NCBI RefSeq assembly: GCF_900108565.1
Contig: NZ_LT629971.1
Coordinates: 2,418,001-2,482,000 of the forward strand
Reading direction: 5' to 3'
Length of the DNA: 64,000 nt
DNA from: Mycolicibacterium rutilum
Lineage (GTDB): Bacteria; Actinomycetota; Actinomycetes; Mycobacteriales; Mycobacteriaceae
The position numbers and the translations under genes are program-made. Under the pieces are notes generated by a model. That model searched no databases and was not told the origin of the DNA. It worked only from the letters and a program-made list of their open reading frames with translations. Every line of letters starts with the position of its first letter. Position 1 is the stretch's first letter. Of this stretch, positions 43,015-50,861 are shown piece after piece.

Positions 43015-43592
43015 GCCACCCCCAAACACTTGCGGAGGCCGCGGATGCCGTCGCGCATCCGCGATTTGATCGTGGCGAGGTTGGCCGACAGCCGTTCGGA
43101 CACCTGCACGTACGTCAGGCCGTCGTAGTAGGCGAGCTGGATGCACTCGCGTTGCACATCGGTCAGCGAGCCGAGGCAGTCGGCCACCTGGCGGCGTTCG
43201 TCGCGCAGGATCACCGAATCGGAGACGTGGTCCGTGGGCAGATCGGCGGTGGCGGCGCCGTACCGGTTCTCCCGCTGGGAGGCCGCCTGTTCGGAGCGCA
43301 CCCGGTCCACCGCGCGCCGGTGCGCCAGCGTCATCAGCCACGCCAGCGCCGATCCCGCCGACGGGTCATATCCGCCGGCGGTGCGCCACACCTGCAGGTA
43401 GACGTCCTGCGTCGTCTCCTCGCTGTAGCCCGGATCGCGCAGCACCCGCGAGATGAGCCCGAAGACCCGTGCGCGGGTCCGGTCGTAGAACGTGGCGAAC
43501 GCCTCGACGTCCTGCTGGGCCACCTGGCGAAGCAACTCGTCGAGGTCGGTTGTCACGAGCGGTAGCCTAGCCACCGGCGTCAGCACCGTCAT
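43011..43592 (-). CDS. sigK: ECF sigma factor SigK
   Basis: 193 residues from ATG 43592; a GTG at 43556 would be 12 codons shorter. Region 2 includes [34 protein letters not shown] and region 4 ends with [32 protein letters not shown]. The close resemblance to M. tuberculosis SigK and the rskA partner decide the name. The start lies two bases after the DUF1365 stop, so the three genes form one operon. Confidence 0.92.
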   Translation of the reverse strand: MTVLTPVARLPLVTTDLDELLRQVAQQDVEAFATFYDRTRARVFGLISRVLRDPGYSEETTQDVYLQVWRTAGGYDPSAGSALAWLMTLAHRRAVDRVRSEQAASQRENRYGAATADLPTDHVSDSVILRDERRQVADCLGSLTDVQRECIQLAYYDGLTYVQVSERLSANLATIKSRMRDGIRGLRKCLGVA

Positions 43593-43594
43593 GG

Positions 43595-44359
43595 TTATCG
43601 CGATGTGGCCGCATGCGTCACCAAACTGGTTGAGGCAGGACAACTTTCGATGACCCGTCCGGTGTCGCGGACGACGGGCACCCGGCGCAGCCACAGCGTC
43701 AGGTGCTGCACGCGCAGATCCACCGCGGTCATCAGCGGCGCCAGTGGTGCGGTGAACTGCAACCGCAGCACCGCGCGCAGGGTGGCGGCCCGCCGCGTCC
43801 CGCGCACCGTCGCGACGAACGCCGGCTCGTCGTGGCGGTGCAGGGACACCGTGACGTCGAGCTCCTCATCGGGATGCGGGGCCCGCACAAGGTAGTGGCC
43901 GTCGGCGCCGTTGAACGGGGAGACGCGCAGTTTCTTGGGCGCCAGCGACATGCCGTCGGGACCCGGCGGCAGCAGGTAGGCGTGCCGCCCGCCGCGGTTG
44001 TTGTGCATCTCCATCACGACGTGGCGCACCACGCCGTCGGCGTCGTGGCACCAGTACAGGGTGACCGGGTTGAACACGTACCCGAGCACCCGCGCCTGCA
44101 GCAGCGCGGTGATGCGGCCGCCGGTCAGTTCGATGCCGTGGGCGCCCAGGAACGCGTCGACACGCTCGCGCAGCGTGTCGCCGGGTGTGCCCTCGAGGTG
44201 ATCATCCGGGTCGAACCGCGCGAACGGCCGCAGCCAGCGCGGCATCGAGGGCAGCCGGTCGACGTCGACGTACCAGCTGTAGCCGTGGTGCTCGAAGTAG
44301 TGGTGCACCGGCGCGCGCCGCAGGTGCGTGATCCGGGTCCGGTACAGGCAGGGGTCCAC
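43595..44359 (-). CDS. DUF1365 family protein
   Basis: 254 residues from GTG 44359. The family opening LYRTRITHLRRAPVHHYF and the FNPVTLYWCHDADG and SPFNGADGHY segments are present. In M. tuberculosis the homologue (Rv0448c) belongs to the sigK operon together with a DUF1295 protein, a cyclopropane-synthase-like protein and an amine oxidase, which are missing here. A lipid-related role is inferred from that context. A SigK-type promoter lies directly upstream. Confidence 0.85.
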   Translation of the reverse strand: MDPCLYRTRITHLRRAPVHHYFEHHGYSWYVDVDRLPSMPRWLRPFARFDPDDHLEGTPGDTLRERVDAFLGAHGIELTGGRITALLQARVLGYVFNPVTLYWCHDADGVVRHVVMEMHNNRGGRHAYLLPPGPDGMSLAPKKLRVSPFNGADGHYLVRAPHPDEELDVTVSLHRHDEPAFVATVRGTRRAATLRAVLRLQFTAPLAPLMTAVDLRVQHLTLWLRRVPVVRDTGRVIESCPASTSLVTHAATSR

Positions 44360-44366
44360 ATCGGGT

Positions 44367-44393
44367 ATTCGGAGCCGCGCCCGCCGCGGATGG
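44367..44393 (-). promoter_or_regulatory. SigK-type promoter of the DUF1365-sigK-rskA operon
   Basis: On the - strand CCATCC (44393-44388) and CCGAAT (44372-44367) are separated by 15 bases. Both are exact matches to the -35 and -10 hexamers I recall for M. tuberculosis SigK. The -10 box is seven bases from the GTG start, so the transcript may be leaderless. The spacer is a little shorter than I recall for known sites. Confidence 0.65.
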
Positions 44394-44401
44394 GTGTGCG
44401 T

Positions 44402-45487
44402 TCAGGCGCGGCAGAACAGCGCGTCCAGCACCGCCCCGCGCGGGTCCTCGATGGGTGAGCTCGCGTGCGGTTCCTGCGTCAGCGTCATCGAGATCGCCGG
44501 GCCGTCGACGGTCTTGGCCATGAAGCTGTGGTAGCCGGGCAGGTCTCCGCCGTGCCCCCAGGCGGTCACACCGCAGGGCAGCGACACCCGGCCCAACCCG
44601 AGCCCGTAGTCGAGGACGCCGTCGCCGTCGGGCATGGGCACTGTCTGCTGCATCTGCTCGAGCAATCCGGCGGGCACGACCCGCCCGTCCAGCAGCGCGG
44701 TGAGGAACGTCGTGACGTCCTCATTGGTGGACACCAGCCCGCCGGCGGTCCCGGCCGCGGTGGCGTTGAACTCGGTGACGTCGGTGCGCACGCCGTCGAC
44801 GAGCTCGTAGCCGTGGGCGAACGGCGTCCGCAACCGCCGATCACCGGGAGCCGGGAAGTAGGTGTCGAACAGCCCGAGCGGCACGATGATTCGCGCGGTG
44901 ACCGCGACGGCGGCGGGAACGCCGGTCACTTTCTCGACGAGCAACCCGGCGATGATGTAGTTGGTGTTGGTGTACTTCATCTCGGTTCCGGGCGCGAACT
45001 GCGCAGGCCGGGTGAGCGCCATGTCGAGCAATCGCTCGCCGGTGACCGGTTCGGTCGGGACCTCGGTGACCTCGTCGAAGTACTCGGGCAGGCCGCTCTG
45101 ATGACGCAGCAGCTGGCGCACGGTGATCGCGCTCGCATCGATCCCGTCGCCGCGGATCCGGCCGGGCAGATAACGCTCGATCGGGGCGTCGAGGTCCACG
45201 CTGCCCTCACCGACGAGCTGCAGAACCGTCGCGGCGACAAAGGTTTTGGTGATGCTGGCGACCCGCACGTGGGTGTCGGGCGCGAAACCCGTGCCGGTGT
45301 CGACGTCGGAGAACCCGGCCGCGTAGCGCCTCAGGTCGGGCCCGTGACGGACCACGGCGACACCACCGGCGAGGTCGTCATCGGCGACGGCTTGCGCGAG
45401 TGCGGTGTCGACGGCGGAGGGCTGGGCGTGTACCGGTGCGGCGGTGAGGACCGAGAGGGTCAGGGCCGCGATGATCGCGAAGCGCAC
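44402..45487 (-). CDS. Exported serine beta-lactamase-like / D-Ala-D-Ala peptidase family hydrolase
   Basis: 361 residues from GTG 45487. A signal peptide ends near VHAQ. The serine hydrolase triad motifs are SITK (Ser-x-x-Lys), YTN within KYTNTNYIIAGLL and HGG in AWGHGGDLPGY. The fold is that of class C beta-lactamases and related peptidases or esterases; activity cannot be told from sequence. The start overlaps the upstream stop by one base (TAGTG). Confidence 0.85.
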   Translation of the reverse strand: MRFAIIAALTLSVLTAAPVHAQPSAVDTALAQAVADDDLAGGVAVVRHGPDLRRYAAGFSDVDTGTGFAPDTHVRVASITKTFVAATVLQLVGEGSVDLDAPIERYLPGRIRGDGIDASAITVRQLLRHQSGLPEYFDEVTEVPTEPVTGERLLDMALTRPAQFAPGTEMKYTNTNYIIAGLLVEKVTGVPAAVAVTARIIVPLGLFDTYFPAPGDRRLRTPFAHGYELVDGVRTDVTEFNATAAGTAGGLVSTNEDVTTFLTALLDGRVVPAGLLEQMQQTVPMPDGDGVLDYGLGLGRVSLPCGVTAWGHGGDLPGYHSFMAKTVDGPAISMTLTQEPHASSPIEDPRGAVLDALFCRA

Positions 45488-46548
45488 TACGCCGAGCGTA
45501 GTGGCCACGAATGCGCGGCGGCGACCAGGCCGTGGATCAGGGTGGAGGTCGCCGGGCTCAGGCCGTCGTCGCTCGGTAGCTGGCTGCGGGGACTGAGCCC
45601 GCGCACCCGCGGGGTGAGTTCGAGTTGCGCTCCGCCGTCGCGCATCCGGTTGACCGGGTTGTCGGGATGCATGCCGCGCAGCTCGCGGGGGATCGCGGCG
45701 AGGTCGGTGACGACGTCGTATCCCGGCACCCGGACATGCTCTGCAAGGTGTTGCGCGAGTTGGCGATTGCCGCCCCCGGCGAGCAGGTGCGTGCTGCGCC
45801 CGATGCGGCCGTAGCCGTGCAGCGACACCGCGACGTCGACGTGGTCGAGAAACTCGGCGAGGCGCTCGGACTCCTCGGCCAGATAGCGCGCCGACGGCAG
45901 GTGGTGCGCGTAGTGGTCGGGGTGGTGTACCACGTACAGCGACGCACCTGCGGCGTCGGCGGCGCGTTCGGCGATCACGTCGGTCATCTGCTCCAGACCG
46001 CCGCCGTGGATGGCCATGAACCCGAACCGCGAGCGCAGGATGCTCGACTCGGTCACGCCGGGCTGTGACAGCAGCTCCGAAAGTGATTGCGGGGCAGGCG
46101 GTTCGATGCCCTTCGGGCGGCTCGGCCAGTGCGCGGGGTCCCAGCGGCGCAGGAAGTCCACCCAGCGCTGCGGCAACCCGTGGTGCTCGGCGCCGTCGAT
46201 GATCCGCTCCAGGTATCCGGGCCGCGGCGGGCCGGGTTCGACGCGGTGGTCGATGTAGACCCAGGCCTCGGCGGGCCCGTCGTCGGTGTGCACGGTGAGC
46301 CGGTCGCGGCGATAGCGCACGGGCACCCCTTCGGCGCTGTCGAGCACCGCGAGGTCGTGGTCGGACAGTTGCCAGACCACGCCGTGCACCTCGGACCCGT
46401 CGAACGGTTCGACGGTCGCGACGCCGCGCTGGTTGATCAGCCAGTCGTGGTCGGCGAGCTTGGCGGGCCGCGGGTTCACCGCATCGGGGCACCGCAACGC
46501 CATCTGCGTCACGTTCAGGTTCGACCCGTAGGCGAAGTAGACGTGCAT
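45487..46548 (-). CDS. Gamma-glutamylcyclotransferase / poly-gamma-glutamate hydrolase fusion
   Basis: 353 residues in two domains. Residues 1 to about 130 are a gamma-glutamylcyclotransferase fold (YFAYGSNLN at the start). Residues about 150-340 match the PghP/DUF867 poly-gamma-glutamate hydrolase fold, with candidate zinc ligands in MAIHGGGLEQMTD and SLHGYGRIG. Both domains are tied to gamma-glutamyl bonds, so cleavage of poly-gamma-glutamate or gamma-glutamyl peptides is inferred. The ATG overlaps the mntH stop (TGATG). Confidence 0.78.
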   Translation of the reverse strand: MHVYFAYGSNLNVTQMALRCPDAVNPRPAKLADHDWLINQRGVATVEPFDGSEVHGVVWQLSDHDLAVLDSAEGVPVRYRRDRLTVHTDDGPAEAWVYIDHRVEPGPPRPGYLERIIDGAEHHGLPQRWVDFLRRWDPAHWPSRPKGIEPPAPQSLSELLSQPGVTESSILRSRFGFMAIHGGGLEQMTDVIAERAADAAGASLYVVHHPDHYAHHLPSARYLAEESERLAEFLDHVDVAVSLHGYGRIGRSTHLLAGGGNRQLAQHLAEHVRVPGYDVVTDLAAIPRELRGMHPDNPVNRMRDGGAQLELTPRVRGLSPRSQLPSDDGLSPATSTLIHGLVAAAHSWPLRSA

Positions 46549-47783
46549 CAACCCGTCAGGGTGAGGTAGATCAGCACCACATTCAACAGACTAATCAGCG
46601 CCGCGATGGCCCAGCCCGCGATCGTGGTGAGCCGGTGGTTGGTGTCCTCGCCCATCAGGGAGCGGTCGCTGGTCAGCCGGATCAGCGGGATCAACGCGAA
46701 CGGGATGCCGAACGACAGCACCACCTGCGACAGCACCAGTGCCCGGCTCGGGTCCACGCCGATCGCGAGGATCACCAGCGCGGGCAGCAGCGTGATCAGC
46801 CGCCGCAGCACCATCGGGATCGACCGGTAGAACAGGCCCTGCATGATCATCGCGCCGGCATAGGCGCCCACCGAGGACGACGCCAGGCCCGACGCCAGCA
46901 GGCCGATGGCGAACAGCAGCGCGACCGTCGTCCCCAGCGTGTCCGCGACCGCCGCGTGCGCGCCCTCGATCGAATCGGTGTTCTCCAGGCCCTGCAGATT
47001 GGTGGCGGCCACCAGCACCATCGAGAGGTTCACCGCGCCGGCGATCACCATCGCGACGCCGACATCCCAGCGGGTGACCCGCAGCAGCATCCGCCGCGCC
47101 GGACCCGGTTCGGGGTGGCCGTGCCGGTCGCGGGCCAGGCCGCTGTGCAGGTACACCGCGTGCGGCATCACGGTCGCGCCCAGCATCGCCGCCGCGATCA
47201 GCACGCTCTCGGTGCCGGCGAACTTCGGCACCAGCCCGCCCGCGACCTCCGCGACCGGCGGCGCGGAGACGAACAGGCTCGCCAGGAAGCCGACCGCGAT
47301 GACCGCCAGCAGGCCGGTGATCACGGTCTCGAACGTCCGCTGGCCGCGCCGGTCCTTGACCATCAGCATGAGTAGCGAGATGACGCCGGTGATGATGCCG
47401 CCGGTGAGTAGCGGCAGGTCGAACAACAGGTACAGCGCGATGGCCCCGCCGACGACCTCAGCGAGATCTGTTGCCATGGCGACCAATTCGGCTTGCAGCC
47501 AGTAGGCGAGCCGGGTCGGCCTGCGCATCCGGGCGCCGACCGCTTCGGGTAGCGAGTGCCCGCTGACCAGTCCGAGCTTTGCCGACAGGTACTGCACCAG
47601 GCACGCCATCGCGTTGGCGGCGACGATCACCCAGACCAGCAGGAAGCCGAACTGGGCGCCCGCGCTGACGTTGGCGGCGACGTTTCCCGGGTCGACGTAG
47701 GCGATGGCGGCGACGAACGCCGGCCCGAGCAGCACCCAACTCGGGCGCAAACGGGCCTCGCTGCGCTGGATCACCAAACCCAC
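46548..47783 (-). CDS. mntH: Nramp-family Mn2+/divalent metal transporter
   Basis: 411 residues from GTG 47783 with about 11 membrane helices. The metal site is formed by AYVDPGN in helix 1 and MPHAVYLHS in helix 6, both fully conserved. It imports Mn2+ (and Fe2+) with protons. An interrupted AGGTT-N6-AACCT palindrome lies about 30 bases upstream and may bind a DtxR-family metalloregulator. It heads a three-gene overlapping unit with the fusion hydrolase and the beta-lactamase-like gene. Confidence 0.93.
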   Translation of the reverse strand: MGLVIQRSEARLRPSWVLLGPAFVAAIAYVDPGNVAANVSAGAQFGFLLVWVIVAANAMACLVQYLSAKLGLVSGHSLPEAVGARMRRPTRLAYWLQAELVAMATDLAEVVGGAIALYLLFDLPLLTGGIITGVISLLMLMVKDRRGQRTFETVITGLLAVIAVGFLASLFVSAPPVAEVAGGLVPKFAGTESVLIAAAMLGATVMPHAVYLHSGLARDRHGHPEPGPARRMLLRVTRWDVGVAMVIAGAVNLSMVLVAATNLQGLENTDSIEGAHAAVADTLGTTVALLFAIGLLASGLASSSVGAYAGAMIMQGLFYRSIPMVLRRLITLLPALVILAIGVDPSRALVLSQVVLSFGIPFALIPLIRLTSDRSLMGEDTNHRLTTIAGWAIAALISLLNVVLIYLTLTG

Positions 47784-47811
47784 TCTCTATCCGGTGTTGC
47801 GAATAGAAAAG

Positions 47812-47831
47812 TTAGGTTAGCCGAAACCTGG
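47812..47831. promoter_or_regulatory. Possible DtxR-family (IdeR/MntR) operator upstream of mntH
   Basis: TTAGGTTAG matches one half of the mycobacterial IdeR box exactly; the other half is degenerate (AAACCT). It includes AGGTT-N6-AACCT at 47814-47829. A metal-responsive operator is plausible before an mntH gene. Confidence 0.45.
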
Positions 47832-47850
47832 CGGTGGTGTCAGGCGGGGG

Positions 47851-48093
47851 TTACTTGCCCCAGCCGCCGAGGCTGATCGAGATGCCGCCGCCCCATGGCC
47901 AACCCCAGTAGGGGCTGGTCTGCACGGACGGGGACGTGACGATCTGCGAGCTGCCGTTGGTCTGGCACTGCGTGGTGTTCGGGCCGATGTTCGTGCACTG
48001 CGGAGCGGCGGCGGCGGCGGGGGCGGCGACGATCGCCGCGCCGATGCCGGCTGCTGCGAGAACCGGTGCGACGTAACGGGACAAAGACTTCAT
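47851..48093 (-). CDS. Small exported two-cysteine protein (paralogue 3)
   Basis: 80 residues from ATG 48093 with a TTAGGAGG site. A signal peptide ends near AAAAAPQ. The mature part starts PQCTNIGPNTTQCQTNG and ends in a Gly/Trp-rich tail. The PQC...TQC spacing links it to the two upstream paralogues. Function unknown; the two cysteines probably form a disulfide outside the cytoplasm. Confidence 0.7.
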   Translation of the reverse strand: MKSLSRYVAPVLAAAGIGAAIVAAPAAAAAPQCTNIGPNTTQCQTNGSSQIVTSPSVQTSPYWGWPWGGGISISLGGWGK

Positions 48094-48156
48094 GGGGTGG
48101 CCTCCTAAGGCCATTCAACTGATGCCCGCGGCGCTTTGTTCCGCCGCGGCGAGCGG

Positions 48157-48453
48157 TCAGCGGCCGCCGTGGCCACCGCCGTGGAAGCCCCCGCCGAAAC
48201 CGCCGATGATCAATGCCGGTCCGTAGAACTCGTCGTCCCACGGGTACAGGTACGTGGGTTCGGCCGGGGTGGCGTTGATCGAGACGTTGCCGGGGGTGGC
48301 GCACTGCGTGGTGGTGCCGCCGATGGCCTGCGCACCGCCGGTGTCGACGCACTGCGGGACCGACGGACTACCCTGGGCGGCCGCGGTCGGCGCCACGACG
48401 AGAGCCGCGGTCAGGCCCGCTGCTGCGAGAAGCATTGCCGCACAAGCCCTCAT
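48157..48453 (-). CDS. Small exported two-cysteine protein (paralogue 2)
   Basis: 98 residues. A signal peptide (MLLAAAGLTAALVVAPTAAAQ) is followed by PQCVDTGGAQAIGGTTTQCA and TPGNVSINATPAE, then a Gly/His-rich C-terminus. The central block is almost identical to that of paralogue 1, whose stop it overlaps by four bases (ATGA). A recent tandem duplication is likely. Function unknown. Confidence 0.72.
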   Translation of the reverse strand: MRACAAMLLAAAGLTAALVVAPTAAAQGSPSVPQCVDTGGAQAIGGTTTQCATPGNVSINATPAEPTYLYPWDDEFYGPALIIGGFGGGFHGGGHGGR

Positions 48454-48719
48454 GGGAAGAAGAAACCGTCGCCTTCCCACATGCTGCCCCACGGGCCGAC
48501 GTACTCCTGCTCGGCGGGGGTGGCATTGATCGAGACGTTGCCGGGGGTGGCGCACTCGGTGGTGGACCCGCCGATGGCCTGCGCGCCGCCGGTGTCGACG
48601 CACTGCGGCAGCGTCGGGTTCGCCGGTTCGGCCCCCGCCAGCGGTGCCGCGACAAAACCCGCCGCCGCGATGCCGCCCAAAGCGATCACCGGTGCGAGAT
48701 AACGAAGTGTGGTCCGCAT
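48450..48719 (-). CDS. Small exported two-cysteine protein (paralogue 1)
   Basis: 89 residues from ATG 48719 with AAAGGA upstream. Signal peptide to about AGA, then LPQCVDTGGAQAIGGSTTEC and ATPGNVSINATPAE, ending in an aromatic tail (WEGDGFFFP). It is the first of three tandem relatives on the - strand. No known domain was recognised. Confidence 0.72.
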   Translation of the reverse strand: MRTTLRYLAPVIALGGIAAAGFVAAPLAGAEPANPTLPQCVDTGGAQAIGGSTTECATPGNVSINATPAEQEYVGPWGSMWEGDGFFFP

Positions 48720-48751
48720 AGGCACGTCCTTTTGTCTGGTCTACCCCGGCC

Positions 48752-49828
48752 TCAACGCACAGCGTACAACCCTTTTCCGGTGATCAGCGGCAAGTCGAGG
48801 GTGGTCCGGATACCTGGCGCGGCGGCCACGACGGCCGGGATCGCGTTGACGACGCGAGCGGCCGTCGCGACCAGACCCGCATGGTTGTGGTCGCCGTTAG
48901 GGCTGCTCAGGCACAGGTCGACGGTGTACGACGGCTCTCCGGTGATCTCGATGCGGTACGACCCGCCCTCCTGCGCAGGCTGCGGCCAGTCGGGGTGCAG
49001 ATCGTCGCGCAGCCGGGTGACGTGCTCGAGGACCACGGCGACGTTGCCGTCCTTGATGCCCTGCACCTCGAAGCGCAGCGCCGCAGCGGTGCCCTCGGCG
49101 ATGTGGCCGGACGCGATGTCGAAGTCCTCCGGCGCGGGCTCGCGGACGTAGGTCTCGACGACCTTGTCGAGTTCGATGCCCAGCCCCGCCGCCAGTTGCC
49201 GCACCACCGAACCCCACGCCAGGCTGAGCACGCCTGGCTGCAACAGCATCGGGATCTCGTCGAGCGGCTTGCCGAAGCCCATCACGTCGAACATGACGGT
49301 GGCGCTGTCGTAGGTGTCGTAGTTGATGATCTCCATGCACCGCACCTGCTCGATGCGCTGGCAGGTGCCCGCCAGCGCGAGCGGCACCAGGTCATTGGCG
49401 AAGCCGGGGTCGATGCCGTTGACGAATACGCTCGACTGGCCCGCCTGCGTGGCCTCCTCGATCGGCTTGACCAGCTCGTCGGGCAGCACCTGCCACGGGT
49501 ACTGCAGGAAGACCGCGCTGCTGCCGACGACGTTGACGCCCGCGGCCAGGATGCGGCGGTAGTCCTCCAGCGCCTCAGGCAGCCGGTTGTCGGCCATCGC
49601 GGTGTAGACAGCGCAGTCCGGCGCGCCCGCGAGAATCGCGTCCAGATCGGTGGTCGCGGTGACGCCGGTCGAAACATCAAGGCCGGCAAGCTCACCCGCG
49701 TCCTTACCGGCCTTGGACTCCGAGGACACCCAGACGCCGGTGAGTTCGTACTGCGGGTCGTTGATCAGCTGGGCCAGCGCGTGCCGTCCCACGTTGCCGG
49801 TGCCGATGGCGGCGACCTTGATCGTCAT
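48752..49828 (-). CDS. Dihydrodipicolinate-reductase-like NAD(P)H oxidoreductase
   Basis: 358 residues. An N-terminal Rossmann motif (VAAIGTGNVGRHALAQLI) is followed by a DapB-like fold (GVNVVGSSAVFLQYPWQ, VNGIDPGFANDLVP). Mycobacteria carry many of these with unknown substrates, related to 2,4-diaminopentanoate dehydrogenase-type amine dehydrogenases. It lies 12 bases after the SDR gene, so the two are probably co-transcribed. Confidence 0.8.
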   Translation of the reverse strand: MTIKVAAIGTGNVGRHALAQLINDPQYELTGVWVSSESKAGKDAGELAGLDVSTGVTATTDLDAILAGAPDCAVYTAMADNRLPEALEDYRRILAAGVNVVGSSAVFLQYPWQVLPDELVKPIEEATQAGQSSVFVNGIDPGFANDLVPLALAGTCQRIEQVRCMEIINYDTYDSATVMFDVMGFGKPLDEIPMLLQPGVLSLAWGSVVRQLAAGLGIELDKVVETYVREPAPEDFDIASGHIAEGTAAALRFEVQGIKDGNVAVVLEHVTRLRDDLHPDWPQPAQEGGSYRIEITGEPSYTVDLCLSSPNGDHNHAGLVATAARVVNAIPAVVAAAPGIRTTLDLPLITGKGLYAVR

Positions 49829-49840
49829 CGGAGATCCTCT

Positions 49841-50641
49841 CTACAGATCCGGGATGGGCATGTCGAGATTCGGGAACGTCAGGCCGCCGTCGACCTCGAG
49901 CGTCTTGCCGGTGAGGTAGCTGCCGGCCGGTGAGGCCAGATACACCGCGGCGGCGGCGATGTCGGCGGGCTCGCCGAGCCGGCGCATCGGGGTGGCCTTC
50001 TCCATCGGGTCGCGCAACTCGTCGTTGGAGGCGACGATGTCGAGCGCCGACGTCAGGATGGAGCCCGGCGCGATCGCGTTGACCCGGATGCGCGGGCACA
50101 GGTCGAGAGCGACCAGCCGCGTGTAGTGCGAGAGCGCGGCCTTGGCGGTGCCGTAGGCGGCGAATCCGCGGCCGGCCAGCCGGCCCATCGTCGAGGTGAC
50201 GTTGATGATGCTGCCGCCGCCGGAGTGCTCGAGCATCAGCGGCACCGCGGCGGTGGTCAGCGCGTGCGCGGTGGCGACGTTGAACGTGAACGCGTCGCGC
50301 ATGTCCTTGGTCGACGTGCTCAGCAGCGCGTTCGGCATGGTGCCGCCGACGTTGTTGACGACGATGTCTAGTTTCCCGAACGCCTCGACGGCGGCGCCGG
50401 CCAGCGCGGCGGTGTCCTCGGGGTGAGCCAGGTCCGCCACCACGATGTGCGCACGGCGTCCGACGCCCTGGATCTGCCCGGCGACCTCTTCGAGTTGTGA
50501 CTGCGTGCGCGCCGCGATCACCACGTCCGCACCGGCTTCCGCGAACGCGACCGCCATCGCGGCGCCCAGTCCGCGGCCCGCTCCGGTCACCACCGCGACT
50601 TGGTCGTCCAGCCGAAATCTGTCAAGAATCACGATCGGCAT
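49841..50641 (-). CDS. Short-chain dehydrogenase/reductase
   Basis: 266 residues from ATG 50641 with a GAGGGAAGG stretch directly upstream. The cofactor motif is [16 protein letters not shown], with NNVGG in the core. The catalytic serine lies in [10 protein letters not shown] and the Tyr/Lys pair in [13 protein letters not shown]. The C-terminal [12 protein letters not shown] is typical of the classical family. Substrate unknown. Confidence 0.9.
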   Translation of the reverse strand: MPIVILDRFRLDDQVAVVTGAGRGLGAAMAVAFAEAGADVVIAARTQSQLEEVAGQIQGVGRRAHIVVADLAHPEDTAALAGAAVEAFGKLDIVVNNVGGTMPNALLSTSTKDMRDAFTFNVATAHALTTAAVPLMLEHSGGGSIINVTSTMGRLAGRGFAAYGTAKAALSHYTRLVALDLCPRIRVNAIAPGSILTSALDIVASNDELRDPMEKATPMRRLGEPADIAAAAVYLASPAGSYLTGKTLEVDGGLTFPNLDMPIPDL

Positions 50642-50704
50642 CCTTCCCTCGCCCGGCGAACCGTAGCAGGGAGGCGCACCGCCCGTGAGCGGTTTCTGAA
50701 ACAC

Positions 50705-50861
50705 GTTCTAATTCACGCCTCGCCAATCACAAACGTCGCAGCGGCACGCCTTCTGCAGGAGAAGTACGGGTGACTCGCCGCAAAACGTTGATCGGTGGGA
50801 CTCGAGGGGCCCCGGGGTTTTCTGTGCCGGGACCCCGACCGCAGGGCCTACTCCTACGCGA
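50705..50861. other. Intergenic region between ku and the SDR gene
   Basis: Holds the SDR promoter side and the hairpin terminator of ku; no gene seen. Confidence 0.5.
50806..50836 (-). terminator. Hairpin terminator downstream of ku
   Basis: Stem GGGGCCCCGG / CCGGGACCCC (9 of 10 paired) with an 11-base loop, 25 bases beyond the ku stop. Confidence 0.6.

Noticed and set aside
42298..43341. A longer rskA protein starting near 43341
   Set aside because: The extension is antisense-like shadow over sigK; ATG 43014 overlaps the sigK stop and matches the family start.
44402..46492. A 696-residue protein covering the beta-lactamase-like gene and its upstream neighbour
   Set aside because: The N-terminal third is an arginine-rich shadow of the cyclotransferase/hydrolase gene; the signal peptide at GTG 45487 marks the true start.
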